DNA of 64,000 nucleotides from Alistipes sp. (GTDB lineage Bacteria; Bacteroidota; Bacteroidia; Bacteroidales; Rikenellaceae): NCBI GenBank assembly GCA_017483225.1, contig JAFULF010000006.1, positions 1 to 64,000 of the forward strand, read 5' to 3'. Shown piece by piece: positions 47,545 to 57,597 of this stretch (position 1 is its first letter; each line of letters starts with the position of its first letter). The notes under the pieces were generated by a model. It saw only the letters and a program-made list of their open reading frames with translations, ran no database searches and was not told where the DNA came from. The position numbers and the translations under genes were made by a program.

Positions 47545-47553
47545 GGGGGGGGG
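47545..47553 (+). repeat. G9 homopolymer downstream of malQ
   Basis: Nine G's lie between the malQ stop and the shared terminator hairpin. No frame or promoter crosses it. Confidence 0.85.
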
Positions 47554-47567
47554 TAGGGTAAAGAGAA

Positions 47568-47602
47568 GAAGGTCGAGGGTAATCCTCGACCTTCTCTCTT
47601 TG
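47568..47602. terminator. Terminator shared by malQ and pyrB
   Basis: GAAGGTCGAGG (47568-47578) pairs perfectly with 47584-47594 around GTAAT, followed by TCTCTTT. The convergent genes end on both sides. Confidence 0.75.
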
Positions 47603-47627
47603 TAGCGGTTTGGTCGTTAGCCCAAGA

Positions 47628-48698
47628 TTATACCGCCGTGCAATCGCAGTAGAGACAACGCTCCACGCCTGCATCCGAGATATAGAACTTGTAGGCAACC
47701 TTCTCGTTGTTGCAGATACACTTTGGATTAGGGCATCGCTTGCCGGCCAGCTCCACAGGCTCGTGACGCACCGGCATAGGCTCGCCTCTCCACTCCATAA
47801 GGCGGCAAATCAGCGCCATACGCACAAACTTACCATTCTCCACCTGACGGAAGTATGCTGCACGAGGGTCGGCATCCACATCGGCTGCAATCTCGTTTAC
47901 ACGAGGCAGTGGATGCAGGACAGCCATCTTCTGCTTTGCTCCCTTCATACGCTCGGCATCCAACACAAAGCAATCCTTAACACGCTCATACTCTGCAACA
48001 TCCGCAAAGCGTTCCTTCTGCACACGTGTCATATAGAGAATATCCAACTCTCCGATAACCTCCTCCAACGACGAGGTCTCGACATACGGAATACCGTTCT
48101 TGTCGCAGATGTCGTGCTTGATATAGTCAGGCAGACGCAACTCATCCGGCGAGATAAGCACGATACGTGTACCCTCATAGCGAGAGAGGGCCTTGATGAG
48201 CGAGTGTACGGTACGACCATAGAGCAGGTCGCCGCAGAATCCGATGGTGATACCCTCCAAGTGTCCGAGTTCACGCTTGATTGTGAGCAGGTCGGTCAAC
48301 GTCTGGGTAGGGTGGCTGTGGCCACCGTCACCGGCATTGATGATAGGCACAGGCGACACGCTCGTAGCGTTGAGTTGTGCACCCTCCACGTGGTGGCGCA
48401 TAGCGATAATGTCGGCAAAACAGCCCACAACACGCACTGTATCCTCCACGGTCTCACCCTTGCTCACAGAGGAGGATGCCGCATCGGAGAATCCCAGCAC
48501 ATTGCCTCCCAACTCCATCATAGCCGCCGTGAAACTCAAACGGGTACGTGTGCTCGGCTCGTAGAATAGGGTAGCGAGCTTCTTGCCCGCCATCTTGTGA
48601 GCGTATGCCTCACGATTGGCGATAATATCCTGCGCCAGAGCGACAATCTCGTCGGTCTCCTTGCGGGTCAGGTCAATAGGGTCAATAAGGTGTCTCAT
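47628..48698 (-). CDS. pyrB: Aspartate carbamoyltransferase with fused PyrI-type zinc domain
   Basis: The catalytic chain (about residues 1-310) condenses carbamoyl phosphate with aspartate: FYEPSTRTRLSF, the 80s loop with SSSVSKGE, HPTQTLTDLLTI and HPLPRVNEI. It continues into about 45 residues that match only the zinc-binding half of the regulatory subunit PyrI: Cys322-x4-Cys327 (RCPNPKC) and Cys348-x2-Cys351 (RCLYC). The allosteric nucleotide-binding half of PyrI is absent, and no separate pyrI is in the window. The fusion may stabilise the trimer without allosteric control. It is the last gene of the pyrimidine cluster, 31 bases after pyrE. Confidence 0.93.
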   Translation of the reverse strand: MRHLIDPIDLTRKETDEIVALAQDIIANREAYAHKMAGKKLATLFYEPSTRTRLSFTAAMMELGGNVLGFSDAASSSVSKGETVEDTVRVVGCFADIIAMRHHVEGAQLNATSVSPVPIINAGDGGHSHPTQTLTDLLTIKRELGHLEGITIGFCGDLLYGRTVHSLIKALSRYEGTRIVLISPDELRLPDYIKHDICDKNGIPYVETSSLEEVIGELDILYMTRVQKERFADVAEYERVKDCFVLDAERMKGAKQKMAVLHPLPRVNEIAADVDADPRAAYFRQVENGKFVRMALICRLMEWRGEPMPVRHEPVELAGKRCPNPKCICNNEKVAYKFYISDAGVERCLYCDCTAV

Positions 48699-48729
48699 CT
48701 TTTTGAGTATTCAAGATTCAAAACTCTGT

Positions 48730-49359
48730 CTATTTAATCCACGACTCATCCGAAGGGTTGTTGCGGAAGGCAAGGATACGCTCCTTCCACTCGGGAGCGA
48801 TATATCCCTCCTCGGCCGCCACCTCTACGAGAGCGTCGAGATTCGAGAGCGAGTAGTTGAGAGTGTTCGCCTCGGCGATACGCTCCACGCCACGCTTCAT
48901 ACCATAGGTGAAGATGCTGACGATACCGAGCACCTCGGCACCTGCCTCACGCAGAGCATCCACAACCTCGATGCAGCTGCCGCCCGTCGAAATCAAATCC
49001 TCGACAACAACGACCTTCGTGCCCGGCTCCAACTTGCCCTCGATGCGGTTGGTACGGCCGTGGTCCTTCGCACCACTGCGCACGTAACCCATAGGCATAT
49101 CGAGGATTGTTGCCACGATAGCAGCGTGAGCGATACCGGCAGTCGAGGTACCCATCAGGCACTCGCACTCCGGATAGTGCTTGCGCACCAACTCTGCCAA
49201 GCCGGCCTCGACCTTCTCACGTACACTTGGAGCGGTGAGAATCAGGCGGTTATCGCAATATATAGGGCTCTTGATGCCACTAGCCCAAGTAAATGGCTGC
49301 TCCGGACGGAGGAATACTGCGTTAATCGAGAGCAACTCTTTTGCAATAAGTTTTTCCAT
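48730..49359 (-). CDS. pyrE: Orotate phosphoribosyltransferase
   Basis: This makes OMP from orotate and PRPP. Its 209 residues include the PRPP loop [26 protein letters not shown] (flexible loop with Lys/His) and a [21 protein letters not shown]-terminal substrate region. It lies between pyrF (24 bases upstream) and pyrB. Confidence 0.95.
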   Translation of the reverse strand: MEKLIAKELLSINAVFLRPEQPFTWASGIKSPIYCDNRLILTAPSVREKVEAGLAELVRKHYPECECLMGTSTAGIAHAAIVATILDMPMGYVRSGAKDHGRTNRIEGKLEPGTKVVVVEDLISTGGSCIEVVDALREAGAEVLGIVSIFTYGMKRGVERIAEANTLNYSLSNLDALVEVAAEEGYIAPEWKERILAFRNNPSDESWIK

Positions 49360-49383
49360 AATTATATCTGTTTTAAGGTTTTA

Positions 49384-50085
49384 CTACTCATTCAGGAACT
49401 CCTTGCAGCAACGCTCGTAGGCTGCCACAGGGTCGGCCGCTGCGGTAACAGGGCGACCAACAACGATATAGTCGGAGCCAATCTCACGGGCACGTGCAGG
49501 GGTAGTGATACGCACCTGGTCGTCAGCCGCAGCATCTGCGAAGCGAATACCCGGCGTTACCGCCATAAACTCTGCGCCACAACGCTCCTTCACGAGCTCT
49601 GCCTCCAATGGCGAGCAAACAACGCCATCCAACCCTGCCTCCTTGGCATTCTCGGCATACTTGGCGATGGTATCGTTAATCGAAGCACCGATAAGCAACT
49701 CACGCTGCATACGCTCCTCGCTGGTCGAGGTGAGTTGTGTCACGGCGATAAGCAGTGGGCGAGTGCCATCCTCACGTGTCAGGCCCTCCAACGCAGCACG
49801 CATCATATCCACCGTACCTGCGGCGTGTACGTTTGTCATATCCACATCCAGACGTGACAGCACGCTCATAGCCTTGCGTACCGTGTTCGGAATATCGTGC
49901 AGTTTGAGGTCGAGGAAGATACGGTGTCCACGCTTCTTAATCTCACGGACAATCTCTGGACCCTCGGCATAGAAGAGCTCCATACCAATCTTTACAAATG
50001 GCTTACGACCTGTGAAGCGGTCGAGGAAAGCCAACGTCTGCTCCTTGCTGCTGAAATCGCAAGCAATAATTACATCTTTTGCCAT
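49384..50085 (-). CDS. pyrF: Orotidine-5'-phosphate decarboxylase
   Basis: This is the final step to UMP. Its 233 residues form a TIM barrel with [13 protein letters not shown], the catalytic [13 protein letters not shown] (Asp-Lys-Asp arrangement), TPGIRFAD and [14 protein letters not shown] (phosphate gripper). It is on the minus strand between pyrD and pyrE. Confidence 0.95.
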   Translation of the reverse strand: MAKDVIIACDFSSKEQTLAFLDRFTGRKPFVKIGMELFYAEGPEIVREIKKRGHRIFLDLKLHDIPNTVRKAMSVLSRLDVDMTNVHAAGTVDMMRAALEGLTREDGTRPLLIAVTQLTSTSEERMQRELLIGASINDTIAKYAENAKEAGLDGVVCSPLEAELVKERCGAEFMAVTPGIRFADAAADDQVRITTPARAREIGSDYIVVGRPVTAAADPVAAYERCCKEFLNE

Positions 50086-50103
50086 ATAACTATCTTTAAT
50101 TTA

Positions 50104-51018
50104 TTACTTTACACAACCAATAATATCGCTCAAACGCTCGATACCCAAGCGCTCCATAACCTGCGGCAATGCCTCGATAATCTCCTTGCAGGCATACGGA
50201 TTTCGCAGGTTTTCTGCTCCTACCTGCACCGCCGAGGCTCCCGCCATCATCATCTCCACGGCATCCTCCGCCGTAGCCACGCCACCACAGCCGATAATCG
50301 GAATGTGGCACGCCTGCGCCACCTGATATACCATTCTCACGGCAACAGGAAAGATGGCACGTCCCGAGAAACCGCCCATCTTATTGGCGATAACAGGACG
50401 ACGACGAGCGATATCTATGCGCATACCGAGCATCGTATTGATGAGCGTGAGGCCGTCAGCACCTGCCTCCTCGCACGCACGGGCGATAGCGACAATATCG
50501 GTAACATTAGGGCTCAACTTGATAAATACCGGCTTGGTAGTCACCGCCTTCACGGCACGAGTAACCTCGGCAGCCGACTCCGCCGACGTACCGAAGGCCA
50601 TACCTCCGTTATGCACGTTAGGGCAGGAGACGTTTACCTCGATGATGCCGACCTGCTCCTCCTTGTCAATCTTGGCACAGCACTCGCAATACTCGTCAAG
50701 CGAGAATCCGCTGATATTGGCGATGATAGGCTTATGGAACCGCTCTCGCAGTGCCGGCAACTCACGGGAAATCACCGTATCGATACCGGGGTTTTGCAAG
50801 CCCACCGAGTTAATCATACCTGAACTGCACTCGGCAATACGTGGCGTAGGGTTACCAAAGCGAGCCTCACGAGTAGTGCCCTTGAAAGATATTGAACCGA
50901 GGATATCGAGGTCATAGACCGCCGACATCTCCTCGCCAAAGCCAAATGTTCCACTTGCGGGGATAATCGGGTTATCCAACTCAACACCGCACAACGTAGT
51001 CGATAAATCCTTTACCAT
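50104..51018 (-). CDS. pyrD: Dihydroorotate dehydrogenase B, catalytic subunit
   Basis: This is a class 1B FMN enzyme oxidising dihydroorotate with NAD+ through PyrK. Its 304 residues have the catalytic Cys in VNVSCPNVHNGG, NSVGLQNPG, FIKLSPNVTDI and IIGCGGVATAEDA. It overlaps pyrK by 7 bases, supporting the two-subunit 1B type rather than the quinone-linked class 2 enzyme. Confidence 0.95.
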   Translation of the reverse strand: MVKDLSTTLCGVELDNPIIPASGTFGFGEEMSAVYDLDILGSISFKGTTREARFGNPTPRIAECSSGMINSVGLQNPGIDTVISRELPALRERFHKPIIANISGFSLDEYCECCAKIDKEEQVGIIEVNVSCPNVHNGGMAFGTSAESAAEVTRAVKAVTTKPVFIKLSPNVTDIVAIARACEEAGADGLTLINTMLGMRIDIARRRPVIANKMGGFSGRAIFPVAVRMVYQVAQACHIPIIGCGGVATAEDAVEMMMAGASAVQVGAENLRNPYACKEIIEALPQVMERLGIERLSDIIGCVK

Positions 51019-51758
51019 AATATCTCCTCCTTCTTAAATACGGGGCCCTCCTTACAAACTCGTTTTGCGCCCGAGTCGGTCTGAATCGAGCAGCCCATAC
51101 AGATTCCGAAGCCGCAACCCATACGCTCCTCCAAGCTCAACTCGCCGTCGATATTTACGCTCTGCGACAAGGCTTTGAGCATCGGCAGCGGCCCACACGA
51201 GTAGAAGTAATCAGCCTCCACTCCGCTCTCACGGATAGCATCCGTAACAAAGCCCTTGACACCCTGCGAGCCATCCGCCGTAGCGACCACGACATCAACG
51301 CCCAACGAGCGGAACTCCTGCTCGTAGAATATCTCCGAGGCGGTATTGAAGCCGAGGACAACGCTCACCTTGTGGCCACGTGCAACCAACTCTCTGGCAA
51401 GGCGATAGAGTGGTGGAACACCAACGCCACCGCCTACAAGCAGCGCACGCTCGCACTCCACCTCCACGTTAAATCCATTGCCAAGGCCCGTCAGTACATC
51501 GACCTTACGACCCACCTGCATAGCGGCCATATCCGCTGTACCCTTGCCCACAACCTTATAGACAAGTGTCAGGCGACCCTCGTCGAAGTTGCAGACCGAG
51601 ATTGGACGACGCAGGAACAATCCCTCGATGGAGAGCTCCACGAACTGTCCGGGGCGGGTGATTGCCGAGGTGTCGCCCGCAAGGCACATCTCATAGACCT
51701 GCTCGGTCAAGGCTCGGTTAGAGATTATCTCAAAAATTACTCGTTGCATAGCCGGCAT
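51012..51758 (-). CDS. pyrK: Dihydroorotate dehydrogenase B, electron-transfer subunit
   Basis: This is an FAD/[2Fe-2S] subunit passing electrons from PyrD to NAD+. Its 248 residues have RPISVCNF (flavin binding), VGGGVGVPPLYRLA (NAD binding) and the cluster motif GCGFGICMGCSIQ followed by a fourth Cys in KRVCKEGPVF. It is 3 bases after carB and overlaps pyrD. Confidence 0.93.
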   Translation of the reverse strand: MPAMQRVIFEIISNRALTEQVYEMCLAGDTSAITRPGQFVELSIEGLFLRRPISVCNFDEGRLTLVYKVVGKGTADMAAMQVGRKVDVLTGLGNGFNVEVECERALLVGGGVGVPPLYRLARELVARGHKVSVVLGFNTASEIFYEQEFRSLGVDVVVATADGSQGVKGFVTDAIRESGVEADYFYSCGPLPMLKALSQSVNIDGELSLEERMGCGFGICMGCSIQTDSGAKRVCKEGPVFKKEEILW

Positions 51759-51761
51759 CCA

Positions 51762-54700
51762 TTATTTGTTATCGTAATCGGCATCAATGGTCGATACTCC
51801 GAGGGTAATCTCCTCCAAGACATCGAGCAACACGCTTACGGTTTCGAGCGATGTGAAGATGGTCACATTGTTCTCCACCGCTGCACGGCGAATCTCGTAG
51901 CCATCCAGACGTGTGTTGTGCTGATTGAGGTCGATAGTGTTAATCACGTAGTTCACGTGGCCCTTTGCCAGCGAGGTGCAGATATCGTCGCTGCCCTCGT
52001 TGAGCTTGCCCAGACAGCGTGTTCTCACGCCGTGCTCACGCAGGAATGCAGCCGTGCCTCGTGTCGCCTCGATATTGAAACCGAGGTTGTAGAATCGCTG
52101 TATCAGCGGCAGCGCACGCTCCTTGTCGTGGTCGGCAAGTGTCACCAGCACGGTACCGTAGTTCACTACGTCCATACCCGATGCCTGCAACGACTTGTAG
52201 AGGGCACGTGTCATCGACGAGTCGTAACCGATAGCCTCTCCGGTCGATTTCATCTCCGGCGAGAGGTAGGTGTCTATACCCTTAATCTTGGCAAACGAGA
52301 AGGCCGGAGTCTTGACGAAGAAACGCTTGCGCTCCGTGCCATATACGCTTGTGATTCCCTGCTCTTTGAGCGAGTGACCAAGCATCACACGGGTTGCAAT
52401 CTTCGCCATAGGTACGTTGCACGACTTCGAGAGGAACGGCACGGTACGTGACGAGCGAGGATTAACCTCGATGACGTACACCTTATCGTGCTCATCCACA
52501 ATAAATTGTATGTTGTACAGACCCACGATGCCGATAGCCTTACCCAGACGTACCGTATAGTCAATCATCATCTGCTTAACCTCGTTGCTCAGGCTGAACG
52601 AAGGATAGACGCTGATAGAGTCGCCGGAGTGGATACCCGTGCGCTCCACGTGCTCCATAATGCCCGGGATGAATACATCCTCGCCATCACAGATAGCATC
52701 AACCTCTGCCTCCTTACCCATAATATACTTATCGACCAGCACCGGCGAGTCCTCGTTAATCTCAACGGCGTTGTGGAGGTAGTGGCGCAGAGCCTGCTCA
52801 TTGCCCACAATCTGCATAGCACGACCACCAAGCACGAAACTTGGACGCACCAGCACAGGGTAGCCGATACGCTCGGCAGCCTTCACACCCTCCTCAATCT
52901 CGGTCACCGCCTGCGCATTTGGCTGCGGGATGCCCACCTCACGCATAATCGCCTCGAAGAGCTTTCTATCCTCCGCCTTGTCGATAGCCTCCAAGTCGGT
53001 ACCGATAATCTTCACGCCCATCTGCACCAGCGGCTTGGCAAGGTTGATGGCGGTCTGACCGCCGAGGGTTACGATAACGCCCTCAGGCTTCTCCATACGA
53101 ATTACGTTCATCACATTCTCCACGGTCAGAGGCTCGAAGTAGAGCTTGTCGGAGATGGTGTAGTCGGTAGATACCGTCTCGGGGTTATTGTTGATGATGA
53201 TAGCCTCATAGCCTGCCTCACGGATAGCCCAGATAGAGTGTACGGTAGAGTAGTCGAACTCCACACCCTGACCGATACGGATAGGGCCCGAGCCCAGCAC
53301 CACAATCTTCTTGCGGTCGCTGACCACCGACTCATTCTCCTGCTCGTAGGTCGAGTAGAAGTACTGCACATCCGACGAAACCTCGCCTGCGCAGGTATCA
53401 ATCATCTTATATACAGGCAGGATGCCGAGGCTCTCACGCAACTCGAAGACCTCCTGCTCGGTCATTCCCCACAGCTGTCCGATAAACTTATCGCCGAAGC
53501 CCATACGCTTCGCCTCACGGAGCACCTCCGGCTCGCCCTTATGCTGTTTCAGCACATTCTCCATCTCAATAATGAGCTTGAACTTTTCGAGGAAGAGCAT
53601 ATCAATCTTGGTGCGGTCGTATATGAGCGAGCGGTCCACACCACGGCGCAACAACTCCGCAATGGCGTATATACGGTCGTCGGTGCTACGGGTGATATAC
53701 GCAAGCATATCCTGCACCGACATCTCGTCGAACTTCTTGTGGTGGATGTGGCACACGCCTATCTCCAACGAGCGCACAGCCTTCAAGAGGCTCTCCTCGA
53801 TGGTACGGCCGATGCTCATCGCCTCACCGGTAGCCTTCATCTGCGTACCCAACTCGTTGGATGCCTCCGAGAACTTATCGAATGGGAAGCGGGCAACCTT
53901 GGTAACCACGTAGTCCAGCGCAGGCTCCGCACACGCAGGGGCATTTGCCAGCATAATCTCGTCGAGGGTCATACCTACGGCAACCTTCGCCGTAACACGT
54001 GCGATAGGGTAGCCGCTCGCCTTTGATGCGAGGGCCGACGAGCGTGAAACTCGTGGATTGACCTCGATGATATAGTACTTGAACGAGAGTGGGTCGAGTG
54101 CGAACTGCACGTTGCAACCACCCTCAATCTTCAAGGCACGAATCAGTTTGAGTGCGCTGTCACGCAGCATCTGGTACTCCTTATTCGAGAGCGTCTGCGC
54201 CGGAGCAACCACGATAGAGTCACCGGTATGGATACCCACCGGGTCAACATTCTCCATACTGCATATAGCGATTGCGGTGTCGTTCTTGTCACGCATCACC
54301 TCAAACTCAATCTCCTTATAGCCTTTGATGCTCTTCTCGACCAGCACCTGATGTACAGGCGATACGGCCAGAGCGTTACGCATCATCTCTCGCAGCTCCT
54401 GCTCATTGTCGGCAAAACCGCCACCGGAGCCTCCGAGAGTGAAGGCAGGACGAAGCACTACCGGATAGCCAATCTTCTTGGCAACCTCGACAGCCTCTTC
54501 CACCGAATATACAATCTCCGAAGGGATAACAGGCTCACCCAACTTGATACACAGCTCCTTGAAGAGCTCTCTATCCTCAGCCTGCTCGATGCTCTTGAAC
54601 GAGGTTCCGAGAATCTCCACGTGGCACTCCTCCAAGATACCCTTCTTGGCGAGTTGCACGGCCAGATTCAGACCCGTCTGACCTCCCAGACCCGGCACGA

Positions 54701-54956
54701 TGGCATCAGGACGCTCGTAGCGGATGATTTTAGCCACATATTCGAGTTTCAGCGGCTCCATATAGACCTTATCCGCAATAAACGTATCGGTCATAATTGT
54801 CGCAGGGTTGGAGTTCACGAGGATAACCTCATAACCCTCCTCTTTGAGCGCAAGGCACGCCTGCGTACCTGCATAGTCGAACTCGGCAGCCTGGCCAATC
54901 ACAATAGGGCCGGAGCCGATAACCATAACCTTCTTTATATCTGTTCTCTTAGGCAT
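51762..54956 (-). CDS. carB: Carbamoyl-phosphate synthase large subunit
   Basis: This makes carbamoyl phosphate from bicarbonate, two ATP and ammonia. Its 1,064 residues form two homologous ATP-grasp halves ([61 protein letters not shown]) and a C-terminal allosteric domain. The enzyme can use free NH3 if the small subunit delivers none, which matters because CarA here lacks its nucleophile. It overlaps carA by 8 bases. Confidence 0.97.
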   Translation of the reverse strand: MPKRTDIKKVMVIGSGPIVIGQAAEFDYAGTQACLALKEEGYEVILVNSNPATIMTDTFIADKVYMEPLKLEYVAKIIRYERPDAIVPGLGGQTGLNLAVQLAKKGILEECHVEILGTSFKSIEQAEDRELFKELCIKLGEPVIPSEIVYSVEEAVEVAKKIGYPVVLRPAFTLGGSGGGFADNEQELREMMRNALAVSPVHQVLVEKSIKGYKEIEFEVMRDKNDTAIAICSMENVDPVGIHTGDSIVVAPAQTLSNKEYQMLRDSALKLIRALKIEGGCNVQFALDPLSFKYYIIEVNPRVSRSSALASKASGYPIARVTAKVAVGMTLDEIMLANAPACAEPALDYVVTKVARFPFDKFSEASNELGTQMKATGEAMSIGRTIEESLLKAVRSLEIGVCHIHHKKFDEMSVQDMLAYITRSTDDRIYAIAELLRRGVDRSLIYDRTKIDMLFLEKFKLIIEMENVLKQHKGEPEVLREAKRMGFGDKFIGQLWGMTEQEVFELRESLGILPVYKMIDTCAGEVSSDVQYFYSTYEQENESVVSDRKKIVVLGSGPIRIGQGVEFDYSTVHSIWAIREAGYEAIIINNNPETVSTDYTISDKLYFEPLTVENVMNVIRMEKPEGVIVTLGGQTAINLAKPLVQMGVKIIGTDLEAIDKAEDRKLFEAIMREVGIPQPNAQAVTEIEEGVKAAERIGYPVLVRPSFVLGGRAMQIVGNEQALRHYLHNAVEINEDSPVLVDKYIMGKEAEVDAICDGEDVFIPGIMEHVERTGIHSGDSISVYPSFSLSNEVKQMMIDYTVRLGKAIGIVGLYNIQFIVDEHDKVYVIEVNPRSSRTVPFLSKSCNVPMAKIATRVMLGHSLKEQGITSVYGTERKRFFVKTPAFSFAKIKGIDTYLSPEMKSTGEAIGYDSSMTRALYKSLQASGMDVVNYGTVLVTLADHDKERALPLIQRFYNLGFNIEATRGTAAFLREHGVRTRCLGKLNEGSDDICTSLAKGHVNYVINTIDLNQHNTRLDGYEIRRAAVENNVTIFTSLETVSVLLDVLEEITLGVSTIDADYDNK

Positions 54957-56040
54957 ACTGATTCTCCTCCATCAATTTAATGAACTTATCGAAAAGATAT
55001 GCGCAGTCACGTGCGCCCGGAGCACCCTCCGGATGGAACTCTACCGAGAAGACCTTGTCACGACGGCACTCCGTACCTACAACGGCTCCGTCGAGCACGT
55101 TCACGTGCGTAGCCTCCAACGGCGTATCCTTCAACGACTCCTCGTCGAGTTTGAACATATGGCTCATACCCGCCGTCTCAATGTGGTTGGTGCAGAGGTT
55201 GCGGATAGGGTAGCTGCCGGTGTGGTTGCCCTTCGAGTTCTTCACAACCTTGGCTCCATACGAGAGGGCGATGAGTTGATGTCCGAGGCTGATGCCCATC
55301 ATCGGCATACGGCCACGCAACTCGCTGATGAGTTGCTCTACCTGCGGCACATCCTGCGGCGCACCCGGGCCTCCTGCGATAAGCAGGCCGTGCGGGTTGA
55401 AGGCAACGATATCCTCTGCCGGAGTGTCAAATGGCACGATGACTACGTTGCAACCACGGCGGTTGAGTGCCGAGATGACGTGTTGCTTGACTCCGCAATC
55501 TATAACCACAACATCGAAGCGGTGGTTTGGCGTGCGGGAGTACCAACGCTTGCGGCAACTAACCTTGCGTACCAGCTCGCTGTTTACGGGGGTGTCGGCG
55601 ATAAGTTTCAGAGCCTCCTCCTTCGACATCTCCACAGGAACGATAGCGGCACGCTGTGCCCCCTCCTCACGGATAATGCGGGTGAGCATTCGTGTATCCA
55701 CACCGCTGATGCCGGGGATATTCTGCTCCTCCATCATCTCGGAGATGGTCTTGGTGTAGCGGAAGTTGCTCGGCGTGTCGCAGTAGTCACGCACCACAAG
55801 GCCGCCCGTCTGCAAGACACGTGTCTCGAAGTCCTCATCCGTGATACCGTAGTTGCCGATAGGCGGATAGGTCATAACAATAATGTGGTCGGTGTAGGAT
55901 GGGTCGGAGAGAATCTCCTGATAGCCCACAACCGAAGTGTTGAAAACGATTTCGCACACGCTGTTACGGTCGGCACCGAAGCCATATCCGACCATCTCGT
56001 GTCCGTTTTCAAGAACTAATTTTTTGTTGGGTTGTTTCAT
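54949..56040 (-). CDS. carA: Carbamoyl-phosphate synthase small subunit with Cys-to-Ser nucleophile
   Basis: This is the glutaminase partner of CarB. I start it at the ATG at 56040 ([13 protein letters not shown]); the longer frame upstream overlaps pyrC and has no family match. Landmarks are normal: [32 protein letters not shown] and FHPEGAPG (His and Glu of the triad). The nucleophile elbow, GICLGHQ in nearly all CarA, is GISLGHQ: codon AGC (Ser251) at 55288-55290 on the minus strand. The GPGDP loop is GPGAP. In E. coli the equivalent Cys269-to-Ser change abolishes glutamine use but leaves ammonia use. It probably remains a structural partner of CarB. Confidence 0.94.
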   Translation of the reverse strand: MKQPNKKLVLENGHEMVGYGFGADRNSVCEIVFNTSVVGYQEILSDPSYTDHIIVMTYPPIGNYGITDEDFETRVLQTGGLVVRDYCDTPSNFRYTKTISEMMEEQNIPGISGVDTRMLTRIIREEGAQRAAIVPVEMSKEEALKLIADTPVNSELVRKVSCRKRWYSRTPNHRFDVVVIDCGVKQHVISALNRRGCNVVIVPFDTPAEDIVAFNPHGLLIAGGPGAPQDVPQVEQLISELRGRMPMMGISLGHQLIALSYGAKVVKNSKGNHTGSYPIRNLCTNHIETAGMSHMFKLDEESLKDTPLEATHVNVLDGAVVGTECRRDKVFSVEFHPEGAPGARDCAYLFDKFIKLMEENQYA

Positions 56041-56075
56041 TTTGTTTGTTGATATATTATTTATTTCTCTCTTTC

Positions 56076-57356
56076 TTACTCTTTCCAGACCGCTTTGCCG
56101 CCGTAGAGCGTCATCACACAACGGCCATAGACCTCCATACCCTCAAACGGGGTAGCCTTACCCTTGGAGAGGAAGCTCTGCGAATCGACCTTGTAAGGCT
56201 CTCGCACATCGAACACTGCGATATCGGCCCTCTCGCCCTTACGCAACGCTCCGCCCAGACGGAATATGCGGCGAGGGTTGTCGCACAGCAACTCCACGGC
56301 CTTCTCCAATGTCACAACGCCGGTACGCACCAGATGGGTATAGGTCACAGCGAATGCCGTTTCAAGACCCACAACACCCATCGTGCTCCCTTTCAGTCCC
56401 TTAGACTTCTCCTCCGCCGTATGCGGTGCGTGGTCGGTGGCGATGCACTCTATCGTGCCATCCTGAATACCCTTGATAAGGGCCTCTCTATCCTCGGCCG
56501 AGCGAATCGGCGGATTCATCTTAAAGCGGCCATCCTCCTGCAAGTCGGCATCCGAGAAGACGAGGTAGTGGGGGCCTGTCTCGCAAGTCACGGGCAGACC
56601 TCGACGCTTCGCCTGACGGATAATCTCCACGCTCTCCTTTGCCGAGACGTGGCACACGTGGTAGCGGCACGAGGTCTTGGCAACCATCTCCACATCACGT
56701 GCTATCGGTGCCCACTCGCTCTCCGAGCAGATGCCCTTGTGTCCATGTGCCGCAGCATACTCGCCATCGTGGATATAACCGCCACGCAGCAGGGCATTCT
56801 CCTCGCAGTGCGCCGCAATGATACCATCAACGGCTGCAACTCGGTGCATAGCATCGAGCATAACCTCATCAATCTGCACTCCGCTGCCATCGTCGGAGAA
56901 GCCGCACGAGAGAGGCTTCAACGCCTCGACATCCACCGTCTGCTCACCTCGACGACCCACGGTAATCGTAGCGTAAGGCAGCACCTCCACGACCGCCTGC
57001 TCGTCAATCATACGCTGCTCCACGGCGAGCGTATCGAGGGCATCGGGTGCCGGCGAGAGGTTAGGCATAGCGCACACCGTGGTAAATCCGCCGTGTGCGG
57101 CAGCGAGTGTTCCGGAGGCGATGGTCTCCTTGGCCGAGAAGCCGGGCTCTCGCAGATGCACGTGAACATCCGCCAAGCCATAGGTCACCACGCAACCCTC
57201 GACATCGACAACCTCGGTAGCATCATCAACCTCGATGGCGGCTCCCATATCGGCAATCACGCCATTTTCAATGAGGATATCCCCCTTCATCGAGCGACCT
57301 TCGCCCACCAGCAGACCTCCTCTTAAAAGTATCTTTCCGAACTCCATAACCTCCAT
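56076..57356 (-). CDS. pyrC: Dihydroorotase
   Basis: This is a zinc amidohydrolase that cyclises carbamoyl-aspartate. It begins at the ATG at 57356 (MEVMEFGK) or nine bases later; the longer open frame is leader sequence. Motifs are DVHVHLREPG, GGFTTVCAMPN, FSDDGSGVQ, AAHCEE and CIATDHAPH. At about 426 residues it is the class I type. It is the first gene of the pyrimidine operon. Its start overlaps the stop of a leader frame (TAATG), and a hairpin lies just upstream. Confidence 0.94.
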   Translation of the reverse strand: MEVMEFGKILLRGGLLVGEGRSMKGDILIENGVIADMGAAIEVDDATEVVDVEGCVVTYGLADVHVHLREPGFSAKETIASGTLAAAHGGFTTVCAMPNLSPAPDALDTLAVEQRMIDEQAVVEVLPYATITVGRRGEQTVDVEALKPLSCGFSDDGSGVQIDEVMLDAMHRVAAVDGIIAAHCEENALLRGGYIHDGEYAAAHGHKGICSESEWAPIARDVEMVAKTSCRYHVCHVSAKESVEIIRQAKRRGLPVTCETGPHYLVFSDADLQEDGRFKMNPPIRSAEDREALIKGIQDGTIECIATDHAPHTAEEKSKGLKGSTMGVVGLETAFAVTYTHLVRTGVVTLEKAVELLCDNPRRIFRLGGALRKGERADIAVFDVREPYKVDSQSFLSKGKATPFEGMEVYGRCVMTLYGGKAVWKE

Positions 57357-57532
57357 TATACAAAACAGGCGACCAAACAGGCCGCCTGATAATTTGACAA
57401 TAAATTTGAAACAGTGATTTCGGGAACGGAAACAGTGGGACAACAATGGTTAAAAACACTCTCTGCGCAACCTCTTGTATGAGGCTTGAACAGAACAGAT
57501 ATGTCGTTTCTAACTGTCACCGTCGCTATCAC
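57356..57532 (-). CDS. Candidate leader frame upstream of pyrC, GTG start
   Basis: A 58-codon frame starts at GTG (57532), just after the predicted transcription start, and ends in a TAA sharing its last A with the pyrC ATG. It includes FNHCCPTVSVPEITVSN. No ATG is available, so coding is uncertain. The overlap with pyrC suggests translational coupling if it is real. I do not recognise the product. Confidence 0.3.
   Translation of the reverse strand: MIATVTVRNDISVLFKPHTRGCAESVFNHCCPTVSVPEITVSNLLSNYQAACLVACFV
57366..57388 (-). terminator. Terminator-like hairpin 10 bases before pyrC
   Basis: On the minus strand CAGGCGGCC pairs with GGTCGCCTG (one G-U) around TGTTT, followed by TTTT. The short T run makes it a weak terminator. 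It may act as an attenuator or hide the start region. Confidence 0.5.
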
Positions 57533-57543
57533 TTTATTGGGTG

Positions 57544-57551
57544 CAAAGGTA
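57544..57551 (-). promoter_or_regulatory. Promoter for the pyrimidine operon
   Basis: CAAAGGTA reads TACCTTTG on the minus strand, with TTGG at -33 spacing upstream. It gives a leader of about 180 bases before pyrC. Confidence 0.65.
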
Positions 57552-57597
57552 GCAACAATTTGACAAACTACCAAGCCCAACAGCCAAATATTTAATC

